From assembly GCA_035390965.1 (NCBI GenBank), contig DAOPKE010000004.1:1-63453 (forward strand): a stretch of DNA of 63,453 bases, given 5' to 3'. The notes below the pieces were generated by a model. That model was not told where the DNA came from, did not search any database, and saw only the letters and a program-made list of their open reading frames with translations. Both the position numbers and the translations under genes were made by a program. How positions within the stretch are numbered: the first letter of the stretch is position 1; each line of letters begins with the position of its first letter. The DNA is from GWF2-43-63 sp035390965. GTDB lineage: Bacteria; Bacteroidota; Bacteroidia; Bacteroidales; DTU049. Positions 35,645-44,572 of the stretch are shown piece after piece.

Positions 35645-37252
35645 ATGCAAAAACAGTTATTATTAGGCGATGAAGCCATTGCCGTAGGAGCGATAGATGC
35701 GGGTATTTCGGGCATATATGCCTATCCCGGCACGCCCTCTACCGAAATCACAGAATATGTTCACTCAAGTAAGGAAGCACAACAGAAAGGAATTCTGGCT
35801 TCGTGGGGTGCCAACGAAAAAACAGCCATGGAAACTGCTCTGGGAATGTCATATGCAGGAAAACGTGCCATGGTATGTATGAAACATGTTGGATTAAACG
35901 TAGCTGCCGATCCTTTCATGAATGCAGCCATTACCGGGGTCAATGGAGGTCTTATAGTGGTCTCGGCCGACGATCCATCCATGCATTCATCTCAAAATGA
36001 GCAGGATAGCCGCATTTATGGAAAATTTGCCAATGTGCCCATTCTTGAGCCATCGAATCAACAAGAAGCATACGACATGGTGCATTATGGATTTGAGCTG
36101 AGTGAAAAGTTTAAAGTTCCTGTTCTGATGCGCATTACCACCCGTCTGGCACACAGCCGCGCAGGCGTAGGCCGCATTGAAGGCCGCAAACAAAACGATA
36201 TGTCTTTGCCTTCCGATTTAAGACAATTTGTACTACTGCCTGCCATTGCACGCAAAAGATACAATATGCTCTTAGGCAATCAATCCGGATTCCGAAGCGA
36301 AAGTGCCTCTGCCGGCTTCAATCAACTGATCGACGGCCCCGATAAATCAATGGGTATCATTGCCTGTGGTATTGCCTACAATTACCTGATGGAAAATTTT
36401 CCGCAGGGATGTCCTTTCCCTGTTCTAAAAATCGGTCAGTATCCCCTGCCTGTTAATCTGGTGGAAAATCTGGCTGATACTACTGAGCAAATCATGGTGC
36501 TTGAAGACGGATACCCAATGGTTGAAGAACTCCTTGCAGGGCTCCTCCAGCGTGGCATCAAGGTTTCGGGCCGGTTCGACGAACGTATTCCCCGCACAGG
36601 CGAACTAAACCCAAATATCGTCGCACGGGCTTTTGGAATGGCCGATACACACGGATTACCCTCACCCGAAATCGTTGTTGGCCGCCCACCTTCCATGTGT
36701 GTTGGTTGTCCGCATATCGACAGCTATAACGCCATGAATGAAGCACTGCTTGATTATTCAAAAGGTCGTGTATTCAGCGATATAGGATGCTACACTCTTG
36801 GTGCACTTCCTCCATTCGAGTCCATCAATAGCTGCGTTGATATGGGCGCTTCCATCACCATGGCCAAAGGCGCAGCCGATGCAGGACTTGTTCCTGCCGT
36901 AGCTGTAATCGGCGACTCAACATTCTGCCACAGCGGAATGACCGGTCTGCTCGATGCCGTTATTGCAAAATCTCCCATCACTGTTGTGATTCTGGATAAC
37001 TCAACGACAGGAATGACCGGTGGTCAAAATTCAGCTGCATTCGGCCGAGTAAAAGACATCGTAACCGGCCTTGGCGTTGAACCAGAGCATATCCGGATTT
37101 TGAAACCCCTGAAGAAAAATCACGAGGAAAACACGCAGGTTTTCAAAGAAGAACTTGCATACAACGGCGTTTCAGTGATTATCCCAACCCGCGAATGCAT
37201 TCAGACACTCAACCGCAGAATGCGCGAAAAATTCAAGAATAAAGCAAACTAA
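35645..37252 (+). CDS. iorA: indolepyruvate:ferredoxin oxidoreductase alpha subunit, ferredoxin domain absent
   Basis: A 535-residue thiamine diphosphate enzyme that oxidatively decarboxylates aryl-2-oxoacids to acyl-CoA. It has the pyrimidine-binding domain (GIYAYPGTPSTEITEYV, GANEKTAMETALGMSYAGKRAM), the MCVGCPH segment and the diphosphate site GDSTFCHSGMTGLLDAV ... NSTTGMTGG. Classical IorA has a C-terminal two-[4Fe-4S] ferredoxin domain; here the chain ends soon after the TPP domain without it. A separate ferredoxin may replace it. iorB follows 12 bases downstream. A weak -7-like TATTTTCG is at 35611-35618. Confidence 0.88.
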   Translation: MQKQLLLGDEAIAVGAIDAGISGIYAYPGTPSTEITEYVHSSKEAQQKGILASWGANEKTAMETALGMSYAGKRAMVCMKHVGLNVAADPFMNAAITGVNGGLIVVSADDPSMHSSQNEQDSRIYGKFANVPILEPSNQQEAYDMVHYGFELSEKFKVPVLMRITTRLAHSRAGVGRIEGRKQNDMSLPSDLRQFVLLPAIARKRYNMLLGNQSGFRSESASAGFNQLIDGPDKSMGIIACGIAYNYLMENFPQGCPFPVLKIGQYPLPVNLVENLADTTEQIMVLEDGYPMVEELLAGLLQRGIKVSGRFDERIPRTGELNPNIVARAFGMADTHGLPSPEIVVGRPPSMCVGCPHIDSYNAMNEALLDYSKGRVFSDIGCYTLGALPPFESINSCVDMGASITMAKGAADAGLVPAVAVIGDSTFCHSGMTGLLDAVIAKSPITVVILDNSTTGMTGGQNSAAFGRVKDIVTGLGVEPEHIRILKPLKKNHEENTQVFKEELAYNGVSVIIPTRECIQTLNRRMREKFKNKAN

Positions 37253-37264
37253 TCAGAAACAACA

Positions 37265-37852
37265 ATGAAAAAAGACATCATATTATCAGGCGTTGGCGGA
37301 CAGGGAATCCTCTCTATAGCTGCCACCATTGGTCTTGCAGCAGTCGATAAGGGCTGGTATCTCAAACAGGCCGAAGTTCACGGAATGAGCCAGCGTGGCG
37401 GCGATGTGCAAAGCCATCTCCGGGTTTCGGAAAATGTAATTCATTCAGATCTGATTCCCATGGGTCAGGCCGATATGATTTTATCAGTCGAACCAATGGA
37501 ATCACTGCGCTACCTGCCTTATCTGCACAAAGACGGATGGCTTGTAACCAATTCAAAATCCTTTATCAATATTTCGAATTACCCGGATATAGAAAAAGTG
37601 TTTGCCGAAATTAAAAAAATTAAAAATCATATCCTCATTGATGCAGATGAAATTGCAGCCGGGCTGAATGCACCCAAGTCGGCCAATATGGTCATGCTCG
37701 GAGCCGCATTTGCCTTTCTTGGAATTGAAAGAAATTATTTCGAAAATGCAATCCGTAATCTTTTCGGACGTAAAGGCGAAGAAGTGGTGAATATCAATAT
37801 CAATGCTTTTAATGCAGGCGTTGAATTTGCCCAACAATACATTAAAAAGTAA
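37265..37852 (+). CDS. iorB: indolepyruvate:ferredoxin oxidoreductase beta subunit
   Basis: A 195-residue gamma-type domain of 2-oxoacid:ferredoxin oxidoreductases. The GVGGQGILSIAATIGLAA loop, the AEVHGMSQRGGDVQSHLRVS segment and the later DADEIAAGL are typical of IorB. It pairs with IorA and probably binds coenzyme A. A rho-independent terminator follows at 37884-37914. Confidence 0.94.
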   Translation: MKKDIILSGVGGQGILSIAATIGLAAVDKGWYLKQAEVHGMSQRGGDVQSHLRVSENVIHSDLIPMGQADMILSVEPMESLRYLPYLHKDGWLVTNSKSFINISNYPDIEKVFAEIKKIKNHILIDADEIAAGLNAPKSANMVMLGAAFAFLGIERNYFENAIRNLFGRKGEEVVNININAFNAGVEFAQQYIKK

Positions 37853-37883
37853 ATTCCAATACTTTTCAATCTTTTTTTTCATC

Positions 37884-37914
37884 AAGGCACGCTTTCGGGC
37901 GTGCTTTTTTATTT
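37884..37914 (+). terminator. rho-independent terminator of iorAB
   Basis: GCACGC/GCGTGC stem with a TTTCGG loop and a six-T run. Confidence 0.85.
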
Positions 37915-38083
37915 ATTGATTGTCAACAACATATCCGACAACAAACAATTACAAACATTTATAGTCGAAAGTAAGTACTTATTAACCGACTCGTACAAAA
38001 AGGTCACCGTTACTTTGCACCGTCGGAAGTCAATCAGTCCGGCGAACTCAAAAAACTTTTTAAACAACTTAAAACTTACACGT

Positions 38084-38515
38084 ATGAAAAAGAACAATGA
38101 AAAAAAGATGGTTGAACTCAACGAAGAACTTGAGAACATCGAAGTAATGCAGGAAACTGCAGACAAAAACGAAAACTCAGGACATCGCGAGATGAATGTA
38201 GTGGAATTGTGCGGATATGTTGGCTTTGATCCGGAGGTGCAGGATTTCGCCAGCGGTAAAAAGAAAATCAGATTTAAACTTGCCACACACCGCACCCTCC
38301 GCACAGATGGCGAAGGCGAAGGTCAGAAAGTGACCAACTGGTTTCCGGTAGTGGTATGGAATAAAACTGCCGATGAGGCTTTGACATGGCTGCGCAAAGG
38401 AAACAAAGTGAAAATCAAAGGTTATCTGAACTACCGCACCTGGGAAGACAAGGACGGCAACAAACGCAATCTGTACGAAACTGTAGCAACTGAGCTGTCT
38501 GCCATTCCTGCATAA
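38084..38515 (+). CDS. ssb: single-stranded DNA-binding protein
   Basis: A protein of 143 residues from the ATG at 38084. After a charged leader of about 45 residues, the OB-fold begins MNVVELCGYVGFDPEVQ and contains KIRFKLATHRT, TNWFPVVVWNKTA and the closing KGNKVKIKGYLNYRTWEDKDGNKR, all typical of bacterial SSB. The usual acidic DDDIPF-type tip is missing: the protein ends ATELSAIPA. The N-terminal acidic extension is unusual. A TTACTTTG promoter-like box lies at about 38011-38018. It is followed by a terminator and then dinD. Confidence 0.88.
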   Translation: MKKNNEKKMVELNEELENIEVMQETADKNENSGHREMNVVELCGYVGFDPEVQDFASGKKKIRFKLATHRTLRTDGEGEGQKVTNWFPVVVWNKTADEALTWLRKGNKVKIKGYLNYRTWEDKDGNKRNLYETVATELSAIPA

Positions 38516-38538
38516 TTGCTTGCTTTAATTGGGTTTAA

Positions 38539-38573
38539 GCGCTGTTCCGTAAAAGGGGCGGCGCTTTTTTAAA
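38539..38573 (+). terminator. terminator after ssb
   Basis: An AAGCGC...GCGCTT hairpin with internal mismatches is followed by a T-run. Confidence 0.75.
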
Positions 38574-38600
38574 CCATAAAAATGCTTAAAAAACTGTTTT

Positions 38601-39452
38601 ATGAAAAAAGAAGAAATCACAGAACTCTTCAATAAATTTGAAAATGCCTGTTATGTATATCAGGATATTGAGTGCTGGAGCGCCAGAGAGCTTATGGAAA
38701 TACTCGGATATACTAAATGGCAAAACTTCGAAAAGATAATTGATAAGGCAATCCAATCTCTGGAAAACGCGGGTGAGACTGCCCTAGACCATTTTACTGA
38801 CGTCAGTAATATGGTCCAAATAGGCTCTGGGGGCGTAAGAGCGCTTTCAGATATTGCGCTAACCCGCTATGCATGCTATGTTGTGGCGCAGAATGGCGAT
38901 CCCAATAAACCCGAAATAGCATTCGCACAAACCTATTTCGCTGTTCAAACAAGAAAGCAGGAATTGGTTGAACAACGATTATTAGATGTAGCCAGAGTTA
39001 ATGCAAGAGCAAAATTGACTAAGTCGGAAAAGAAGCTTTCCGAAATTCTATTCAGTAAAGGAATAGATGAAAAAGGGTTTGCTCATATCCGTTCTCAGGG
39101 TGACAAAGCCCTGTTTGGTGGAAAGGCCACTCTTGAAATGAAGAAGAAGCTACTTGTACCTGATTCCAGGCCTATGGCAGACTTTTTACCAACCTTGCTG
39201 ATCAAAGCAAAAGATTTTGCAACAGAACTCACCAGTCACAACGTTGTAGAGAAAGACCTGGAAGAATGCTGCGCTATCACTGAAGAACACATCACCAACA
39301 ACACATCTGTCAGAAAAATCCTGCTGAAACGTGGCGTAAAGCCTGAGAATTTGCCTCCGGGAGAGGATATTAAAAAAGTCCAGCGACGACTTGACACTGA
39401 AACAAAAAAAGTCTGCGCCAATACGAAAAAAATTAAACCTCGAAAAAAATAA
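38601..39452 (+). CDS. dinD: DNA-damage-inducible protein D (DinD)
   Basis: A 283-residue protein. The N-terminal BRO-like domain (YQDIECWSARELMEILGYTKWQNFEKIIDKAI) and the long C-terminal part (HIRSQGDKALFGG, MADFLPTLLIKAKDFATE, EHITNNTSVRKILLKRGVKPENLPP) match DinD. The E. coli protein inhibits RecA filament functions in the SOS response. Its position directly after ssb suggests a link with DNA repair, although each has its own terminator. I did not find a clear LexA-type operator upstream. Confidence 0.92.
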   Translation: MKKEEITELFNKFENACYVYQDIECWSARELMEILGYTKWQNFEKIIDKAIQSLENAGETALDHFTDVSNMVQIGSGGVRALSDIALTRYACYVVAQNGDPNKPEIAFAQTYFAVQTRKQELVEQRLLDVARVNARAKLTKSEKKLSEILFSKGIDEKGFAHIRSQGDKALFGGKATLEMKKKLLVPDSRPMADFLPTLLIKAKDFATELTSHNVVEKDLEECCAITEEHITNNTSVRKILLKRGVKPENLPPGEDIKKVQRRLDTETKKVCANTKKIKPRKK

Positions 39453-39466
39453 TCAGCTCTTATTTC

Positions 39467-39500
39467 AAAAGGCCTTTCCGGAAGAGGAAGGGCTTTTTTA
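39467..39500 (+). terminator. terminator after dinD
   Basis: GGCCTTTCC and GGAAGGGC form a stem with a 6-base loop, followed by six T. Confidence 0.85.
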
Positions 39501-40802
39501 TATATGATCATTTGAATTCCCCACTTCAGACTCCGCTTTGAGTACTCTTGACAACTCTTTTTGAATCCTTGACTTCTGTGATGAATAGATCAGTCCGGCA
39601 ATTAAAGACAACAGTGAAAATGTTATAAAAATATCCTGAATGTCGAATGAGTTGGCCAGTGTACCAATGAGAATAGCTCCCAGTGGTGTTACCGTCATGA
39701 ACGACATTCCATAAAATGAAATCACTCTGCCGGTCATATCGGGCTTGGCAATTGTTTGCAACAAGGTATTGACAGAAACATACTGAGCAATCATTGCCCA
39801 GCCACACAAAACAAGCAAAGCCATACTCAATGCCGTAACAGTCGAACAGGAAAAAAGAGCAAGCCCTCCTGAAAACACAAAAGCAGCTATCATTATGTAC
39901 ACAGGAAAACTTTTCAGAGACTTCCGTGATGCAAGAAAAAACGCGCCAATCAGTGCGCCTGCGCCATAAGAACCAGTCAATACGCCATAAAGACTACTGT
40001 CACCATTAAGCACATCTCTTGCAAATACCGGCAGAAAACTTTGAAACGGAAGGATGAAAAAACCGGTGGAAATAACCAATATCAGCATGTACCTGATCGG
40101 AGCAAAACCAAATGAATATTTTATTCCATCCTTTAAATCCTCAATAATTGTATTTGTATTGTTTTCCTTTGGAATAAAACCAACTCTCACTGCATATAAT
40201 GACGCAATAACCGCTGTAAAACTGACTGCATTTATGGCAAAACACCATCCTTCTCCGATAATCGCAATAAGAATTCCGCCAATCATAGGGCCGACAAATC
40301 TCGCCGTATTGAAAAGCATCGAATTCAACGCAATGGCATTCGACATCTGCGATGTGTCTTCCACCAGATCGCGGATGAAGGCATGGCGAAATGGCGTGTC
40401 GATGGAATTGACAATGCCCGAAAGTGCTGCCAACGCGATGATATGCCACACTTCAATGTGATCAGAAAGAACAAGTATAGCCAGTGTCAGTGACAGAAAC
40501 ATGGACGCATACTGTGTGAATAAAATTACCTTGCGCCGGTTCATGCGATCGGCATAAACACCTGCTATCGGAGTTACAATAAGCGATGGTATCTGACCTG
40601 CAAAAGTCACAATCCCCAGCATAAAAGCACTGTCTGTCAATCGGTACACCAGCCAGCCGGTGGCAACAATCTGAATCCAGGTGCCGAGCACCGAAAACAA
40701 CATTCCCGAAAGATATATGGCATAGTTTTTCGACCGCAGCGCACGAAATGTGAACGTTGCCCTGAACAGATAATTCTTTATTTCGGACCAGGGGAGGATC
40801 AT
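39498..40802 (-). CDS. MFS transporter, EntS/MFS_3-like exporter
   Basis: A 434-residue permease with 12 predicted membrane helices. The first helix segment ALRSKNYAIYLSGMLFSVLGTWIQIVATGWLVYRLT, the loop GVYADRMNRRKVILFTQYASM (MFS signature D-R-x-x-R-R) and LRDLVEDTSQMSNAIALNS are typical of the enterobactin-exporter-like group. These pump out siderophores or drugs; the substrate is unknown. It is convergent with dinD and shares the terminator region. Confidence 0.9.
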   Translation of the reverse strand: MILPWSEIKNYLFRATFTFRALRSKNYAIYLSGMLFSVLGTWIQIVATGWLVYRLTDSAFMLGIVTFAGQIPSLIVTPIAGVYADRMNRRKVILFTQYASMFLSLTLAILVLSDHIEVWHIIALAALSGIVNSIDTPFRHAFIRDLVEDTSQMSNAIALNSMLFNTARFVGPMIGGILIAIIGEGWCFAINAVSFTAVIASLYAVRVGFIPKENNTNTIIEDLKDGIKYSFGFAPIRYMLILVISTGFFILPFQSFLPVFARDVLNGDSSLYGVLTGSYGAGALIGAFFLASRKSLKSFPVYIMIAAFVFSGGLALFSCSTVTALSMALLVLCGWAMIAQYVSVNTLLQTIAKPDMTGRVISFYGMSFMTVTPLGAILIGTLANSFDIQDIFITFSLLSLIAGLIYSSQKSRIQKELSRVLKAESEVGNSNDHI

Positions 40803-40856
40803 GCCGCAAAAGTAATAAAGTTGAAAGTACGGACGGTTGAATTAATGCAAAATCAT

Positions 40857-41139
40857 TTTATGCAAAAATGAAATATATAACAGTTTAATTTCATTGGATG
40901 ACTCCGGAGGAGTCACATGTCTGTAGAAATACATCTGAAAAATCAACGACTCCGGAGGAGTCGAATGTTTTGAAGCTAATTGATGATGCGATGTCTTTTA
41001 CATTCGACCTCTCTGAGGTCGTTGCTAGTATGTGCATATTTCTACAGACATGCGATGCCTGCCTGTTTTGTCAGGTAAACCTCTGGCATCAATCTACACT
41101 CAAACACATTGGCATAAAATATATTTCACAATGGTATTA
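40857..41139. mobile_element. MITE/REP-like element, copy 1
   Basis: A non-coding element of about 280 bp. The ends are imperfect inverted repeats (left ATGCAAAAATGAAATATAT, right complement ATACCATTGTGAAATATAT; 14 of 19 match). Inside are the words GACTCCGGAGGAGTC at 40900-40914 and 40951-40965, and an inverted partner CGACCTCTCTGAGGTCG at about 41005-41021, each forming a 7-bp stem with a 3-base loop. CTGTAGAAATA flanks occur in both orientations. The right end touches the stop codon of the next gene. A related copy lies at 47111-47363. No transposase is encoded. Confidence 0.75.
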
Positions 41140-43095
41140 CTGCATCGCTCCGCGCGCTTTCAGAATCCATTTTGCTTCGTCGAGCGGACTGATTCCTTTG
41201 TAGGGTCTTACTACTCCAAGTTCATCGGCACAGGGACGATACCCGGCAAATTGTGTCGAAATCTCCGCTTTTCCACCACTGCGCGAACTAAGTTTTACAG
41301 CATAGTCATGCGATGTGGAAACAGGCAGAAAACCGGTGAGCGTGATTTTCCCATTATCCATTTCAGGACTGTCGAAGGTACCACGCATTTTTGTAATGTC
41401 GCTTGTTATCAGCCCGAGAAGATCTTCTGTGGCTTTGATTCTGAAAGTGACAAATGGCTCCAGTAATGTCGTTCCGGAATTCACCAATCCGTTCATGATG
41501 CCCATGGGCGTTGCAATAATAAAATCTCCCGGACGCGAATGTATTTCATGATCCTCGCCTTCAATCAGTGTAATGCGCAAATCGGTCACTTCCCAGCCCT
41601 TGATACCCTGTTTCAGTGCGGCCGGAATGGTTTGTTCCACTTCGTTCTGATATTTCTGCGCCACATCATCAACCCTAACTTCACTCCGGTAAACAACGCC
41701 GCTTCCCGGCTCTCCGGGCTCAATGCGGAATTTCAGAATGGCCCAGCAGGGTTTGGGCATCCAGTAGCGGACAAATCCTTCTGCAATGGATGAAGGCGTT
41801 TCTTTATATATGACCGTTGGCTGTTCAAACGTGGCCGCAAAGCCGAAGCGATCAAGCAGAATCCGCTCCAGCACTTCCATCTGAATCCAGCCCATCACAC
41901 TGATGTTCATTTCTTTTTCATCGCGAAGCCACTCAAAATTCAGTGACGGGTCTTCGCTGTAAAGCTGTTGTAATGCGGCCGACAGCGGACTGTAATCTTT
42001 TTCATTCAATGCTTTCACACGAACAGTCAGCAAAGGCATTTGCAATGGTTTAAGATTGGATGTGTCTAAAACGCTCTCTCCAAGCCAGTCTCCAACCGAA
42101 GCTGCAGAAAATCCGCACACGCCTGCAATGTCGCCTGCAACAACCTGCTGCAAATCTTCGAAACGCATTCCACTCATACGACGCAGCTGAACAACTTTTT
42201 CATCAACTGATTGCGTGGCATTCCGGATCAGTTCGCGGTTACTGATGCTTCCGCCAAACAAGCGCACATGCGCCACTTTTCCCATCGTTTTATCGTAGCT
42301 GATGCCAAAAACTCTGGCGCGCAAACCGTCGACGGCATTTTCATTTGGGGCAGGAAGAAATTTAATCATGACATCGAGCAGCTGATCAATTCCAATATTC
42401 AGCCGTGCTGAACCAAACAGCATGGGGACAATCTCGCTTCGTGAAACCATGTCTGCAAGCTGTTTTTCAAGTATTTCAAAATCCGGCATCACTCCTTCGA
42501 GGTAAGCGTCCATCAGTTTTTCATCACCCGCAACAATAGTCTCAGCAATATTTTCCGCAATATGGTCTTTTGAAAATAAATCCGTAATGACAACATCTGT
42601 GCTGGCAATGTTCTGAACCGACTGCATGCAAAGCGGCTCCAGATGCCATTCTTTGCGTATATCCATCAAAACATTTTCAATGTCGGCGCCCAAGCGGTCA
42701 AGCTTATTCAAAAATAAAATCACAGGGATATTGCGCGCACGCAAAGCATTCCACAAAGTACCGGTATGTGCCTGAATGCCTTCGGCTGCAGAAATCACGA
42801 GTACAGCACCGTCAACGGCTATCAGAATCCGCTCCACATCGGCCGAGAAATCAACGTGCCCGGGCGTATCGACCAGATTTATCCTAATGTCTTTCCATAA
42901 AAAAGTAGTGTGAGCCGAACGGACCGATATGCCTCTCTCCCGCTCCACTGCGAGAAAATCAGTATGTGTCGTGCCATCATCCACGCTGCCGGGATTTTTG
43001 ATGGCACCGCTGTGATGCAGCATCAACTCTGTAATACTGGTCTTTCCTGCATCTGCATGGGCAAGGATGGCTATGTTTCTGATGTTTTCTGTCAT
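41137..43095 (-). CDS. EF-G-like translational GTPase of the TetM/TetO (ribosomal protection) type
   Basis: A protein of 652 residues from the ATG at 43095 (MTENIRNIAILAHADAGKT). GTPase motifs: AHADAGKTS, RGISV, DTPGHVDF and NKLDRLG. The EF-G fold domains II-V follow (GMRFEDLQQVVAGDIAGVCG, ESVLDTSN, VMGWIQMEVL). The overall layout is that of the ribosomal protection family rather than housekeeping EF-G. Whether it confers drug resistance cannot be told; it may be a general ribosome-rescue factor. It overlaps the upstream ATPase gene by four bases (ATGA). Its stop codon is at the edge of the MITE-like element. Confidence 0.85.
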   Translation of the reverse strand: MTENIRNIAILAHADAGKTSITELMLHHSGAIKNPGSVDDGTTHTDFLAVERERGISVRSAHTTFLWKDIRINLVDTPGHVDFSADVERILIAVDGAVLVISAAEGIQAHTGTLWNALRARNIPVILFLNKLDRLGADIENVLMDIRKEWHLEPLCMQSVQNIASTDVVITDLFSKDHIAENIAETIVAGDEKLMDAYLEGVMPDFEILEKQLADMVSRSEIVPMLFGSARLNIGIDQLLDVMIKFLPAPNENAVDGLRARVFGISYDKTMGKVAHVRLFGGSISNRELIRNATQSVDEKVVQLRRMSGMRFEDLQQVVAGDIAGVCGFSAASVGDWLGESVLDTSNLKPLQMPLLTVRVKALNEKDYSPLSAALQQLYSEDPSLNFEWLRDEKEMNISVMGWIQMEVLERILLDRFGFAATFEQPTVIYKETPSSIAEGFVRYWMPKPCWAILKFRIEPGEPGSGVVYRSEVRVDDVAQKYQNEVEQTIPAALKQGIKGWEVTDLRITLIEGEDHEIHSRPGDFIIATPMGIMNGLVNSGTTLLEPFVTFRIKATEDLLGLITSDITKMRGTFDSPEMDNGKITLTGFLPVSTSHDYAVKLSSRSGGKAEISTQFAGYRPCADELGVVRPYKGISPLDEAKWILKARGAMQ

Positions 43096-44273
43096 CGTTT
43101 CGTTTTTTGTGTGGTTAATGCCGGATTGTTCAAATACTTTTCGCCGAAATACTGCATACGGAACCACAGTTCAAATGCGGGATCCAGAAAAACATGTTTG
43201 CCGTTTTCCAGATCAATGATGTCGTTTTCAACAAGAATGGTTCTGTTTTTCTGAACATTGCGCGGAGTGCCGAGCCGGTATTTCTGCATCACCGAGGCAC
43301 TGGTCATTTGTGTTTCGTTACAGACAACAGCTTTGAGGAAATTCAGCTGCGTAACACTGATGGATTCAACTTCCTTTTGATATAACGGCGAATTGGCGTT
43401 TATGAGTTCTGTCAATGCGGCCGACAATTCCTCAATTCCAGCCGACTTCTCCGTTTTCTGCCATGTGTAATGCGACAGTTGCTGCACATACCATGAATGA
43501 TCATTCATTAAAAACGGAATTTTTTCCGCCATTTCCGCAGAAATGGATTTTCCTGATTTTTTAAACCCGTTCACAATAAAAGTAACCCAGTTTTTTCGCG
43601 GAATTTTATTCAGCAGCATAATGTCGCCAAAGCGATAGAAAGGTTTTGACGGATTATTAAATATTTCAGTCATCATGTGACGTTTGCTGCCATACAGACA
43701 ATAGGTCACATTTTTCTGACGCTGCCAGACCGATCTCATTTTTTTCTCAAAGCTTGCAAAGCCAGCAAATGAAGCCAGGTTCTGGAATTCATCCAGACAA
43801 ATGATGTATTGTTTTCCTTGCTTTACTGCAATCCTTTCCGGCAAATTCAGCACCTCATCAGGAAATTTATTCAACTCGGTCCAGTTAAAACCAATTCTGA
43901 AATCAGTGTTTGGATCAACTCCAATGGTTATCTGAGGAATCAACCGGGAAAAGAATTCTTTGGCTGATTTCACCCAGTCCTGCCACTTTGTTGATGAAGC
44001 CATGATGACTTCCCGCGCAAATAACTCGAGAAAATCCTCGGCTGATGAAGCCGAAAACAAATCAATCTGTACTGTAATTGTATTTCTGTTTTTTGTTTTA
44101 ATAACATGCAGCACTTTCTCAACCAGACTGGATTTCCCCCAGCGCCGCGGAGAAATGATGGACGTGTTGACTCCTTCCGTCAGATTGCTGTAGAGCTTTT
44201 CCGCATCCTTTTCACGGTCAGTGAAAGAATTTATACTGACGGTTGTTCCATAAATAAAAGGTGTGCTTTTCAT
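43092..44273 (-). CDS. AAA ATPase (archaeal-type ATPase-like)
   Basis: A 393-residue P-loop protein: Walker A SPRRWGKSS near residue 45, a YIICLDEFQNLA Walker B near 145, and a sensor-like CLYGSKRHMM. The C-terminal ~80 residues form a winged-helix-like domain (LNFLKAVVCNETQMTSASVMQKY) and a short tail (FLDPAFELWFRMQYF). Such ATPases are common, poorly understood accessory proteins. A five-unit 15-bp tandem repeat lies in its leader. It overlaps the GTPase gene by four bases, so they form an operon. Confidence 0.85.
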   Translation of the reverse strand: MKSTPFIYGTTVSINSFTDREKDAEKLYSNLTEGVNTSIISPRRWGKSSLVEKVLHVIKTKNRNTITVQIDLFSASSAEDFLELFAREVIMASSTKWQDWVKSAKEFFSRLIPQITIGVDPNTDFRIGFNWTELNKFPDEVLNLPERIAVKQGKQYIICLDEFQNLASFAGFASFEKKMRSVWQRQKNVTYCLYGSKRHMMTEIFNNPSKPFYRFGDIMLLNKIPRKNWVTFIVNGFKKSGKSISAEMAEKIPFLMNDHSWYVQQLSHYTWQKTEKSAGIEELSAALTELINANSPLYQKEVESISVTQLNFLKAVVCNETQMTSASVMQKYRLGTPRNVQKNRTILVENDIIDLENGKHVFLDPAFELWFRMQYFGEKYLNNPALTTQKTKR

Positions 44274-44294
44274 AGGCTGAAGTTTTTACTAAAA

Positions 44295-44369
44295 GGTATT
44301 ATACTATTAGATATTATACTAATAGGTATAATACTAATAGGTATAATACACAAAGGTATAAATTATTTT
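44295..44369. repeat. five 15-bp tandem repeats in front of the AAA ATPase gene
   Basis: Units GGTATTATACTATTA, GATATTATACTAATA, GGTATAATACTAATA, GGTATAATACACAAA and GGTATAAATTATTTT follow without gap. The last two include the minus-strand -7 box (TACCTTTG). Confidence 0.85.
44351..44358 (-). promoter_or_regulatory. -7 box (TACCTTTG) of the ATPase-GTPase operon
   Basis: TAnnTTTG inside the 15-bp repeat array; transcription would leave a leader of about 70 bases holding about four repeats. Confidence 0.5.
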
Positions 44370-44390
44370 GAATTCGTATGATGCAGGTAA

Positions 44391-44548
44391 TGGTTATCGG
44401 TTAATGGTTATTGGTTATCGAATGGGTTTTACTTCTCACTTCCTTGCCTGCCTGACTGCCTGATGCAGTTAAACCGGCAGACAGGTTCCTTGTTCATGAT
44501 TCGATAGAGGGTATTGGTTATCGGGTAATTGGTTAATGGTTATCAGGG
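44391..44548. repeat. GGTTATN heptad arrays around a CCTG module, inverted relative to 25.8 kb
   Basis: GGTTATC GGTTAAT GGTTATT GGTTATC at 44392-44419 and a similar run at 44514-44546 flank the module at about 44440-44490, whose reverse complement nearly matches 25791-25838. An unmatched palindrome (TCCGCCGCGGCGGA) lies at about 44556-44569. Confidence 0.75.
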
Positions 44549-44572
44549 AGTTATAAGTCCGCCGCGGCGGAT

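Noticed and set aside
41137..43095. Tetracycline resistance gene
   Set aside because: The family is right but motifs alone do not show resistance, and no transposon or resistance context is present.
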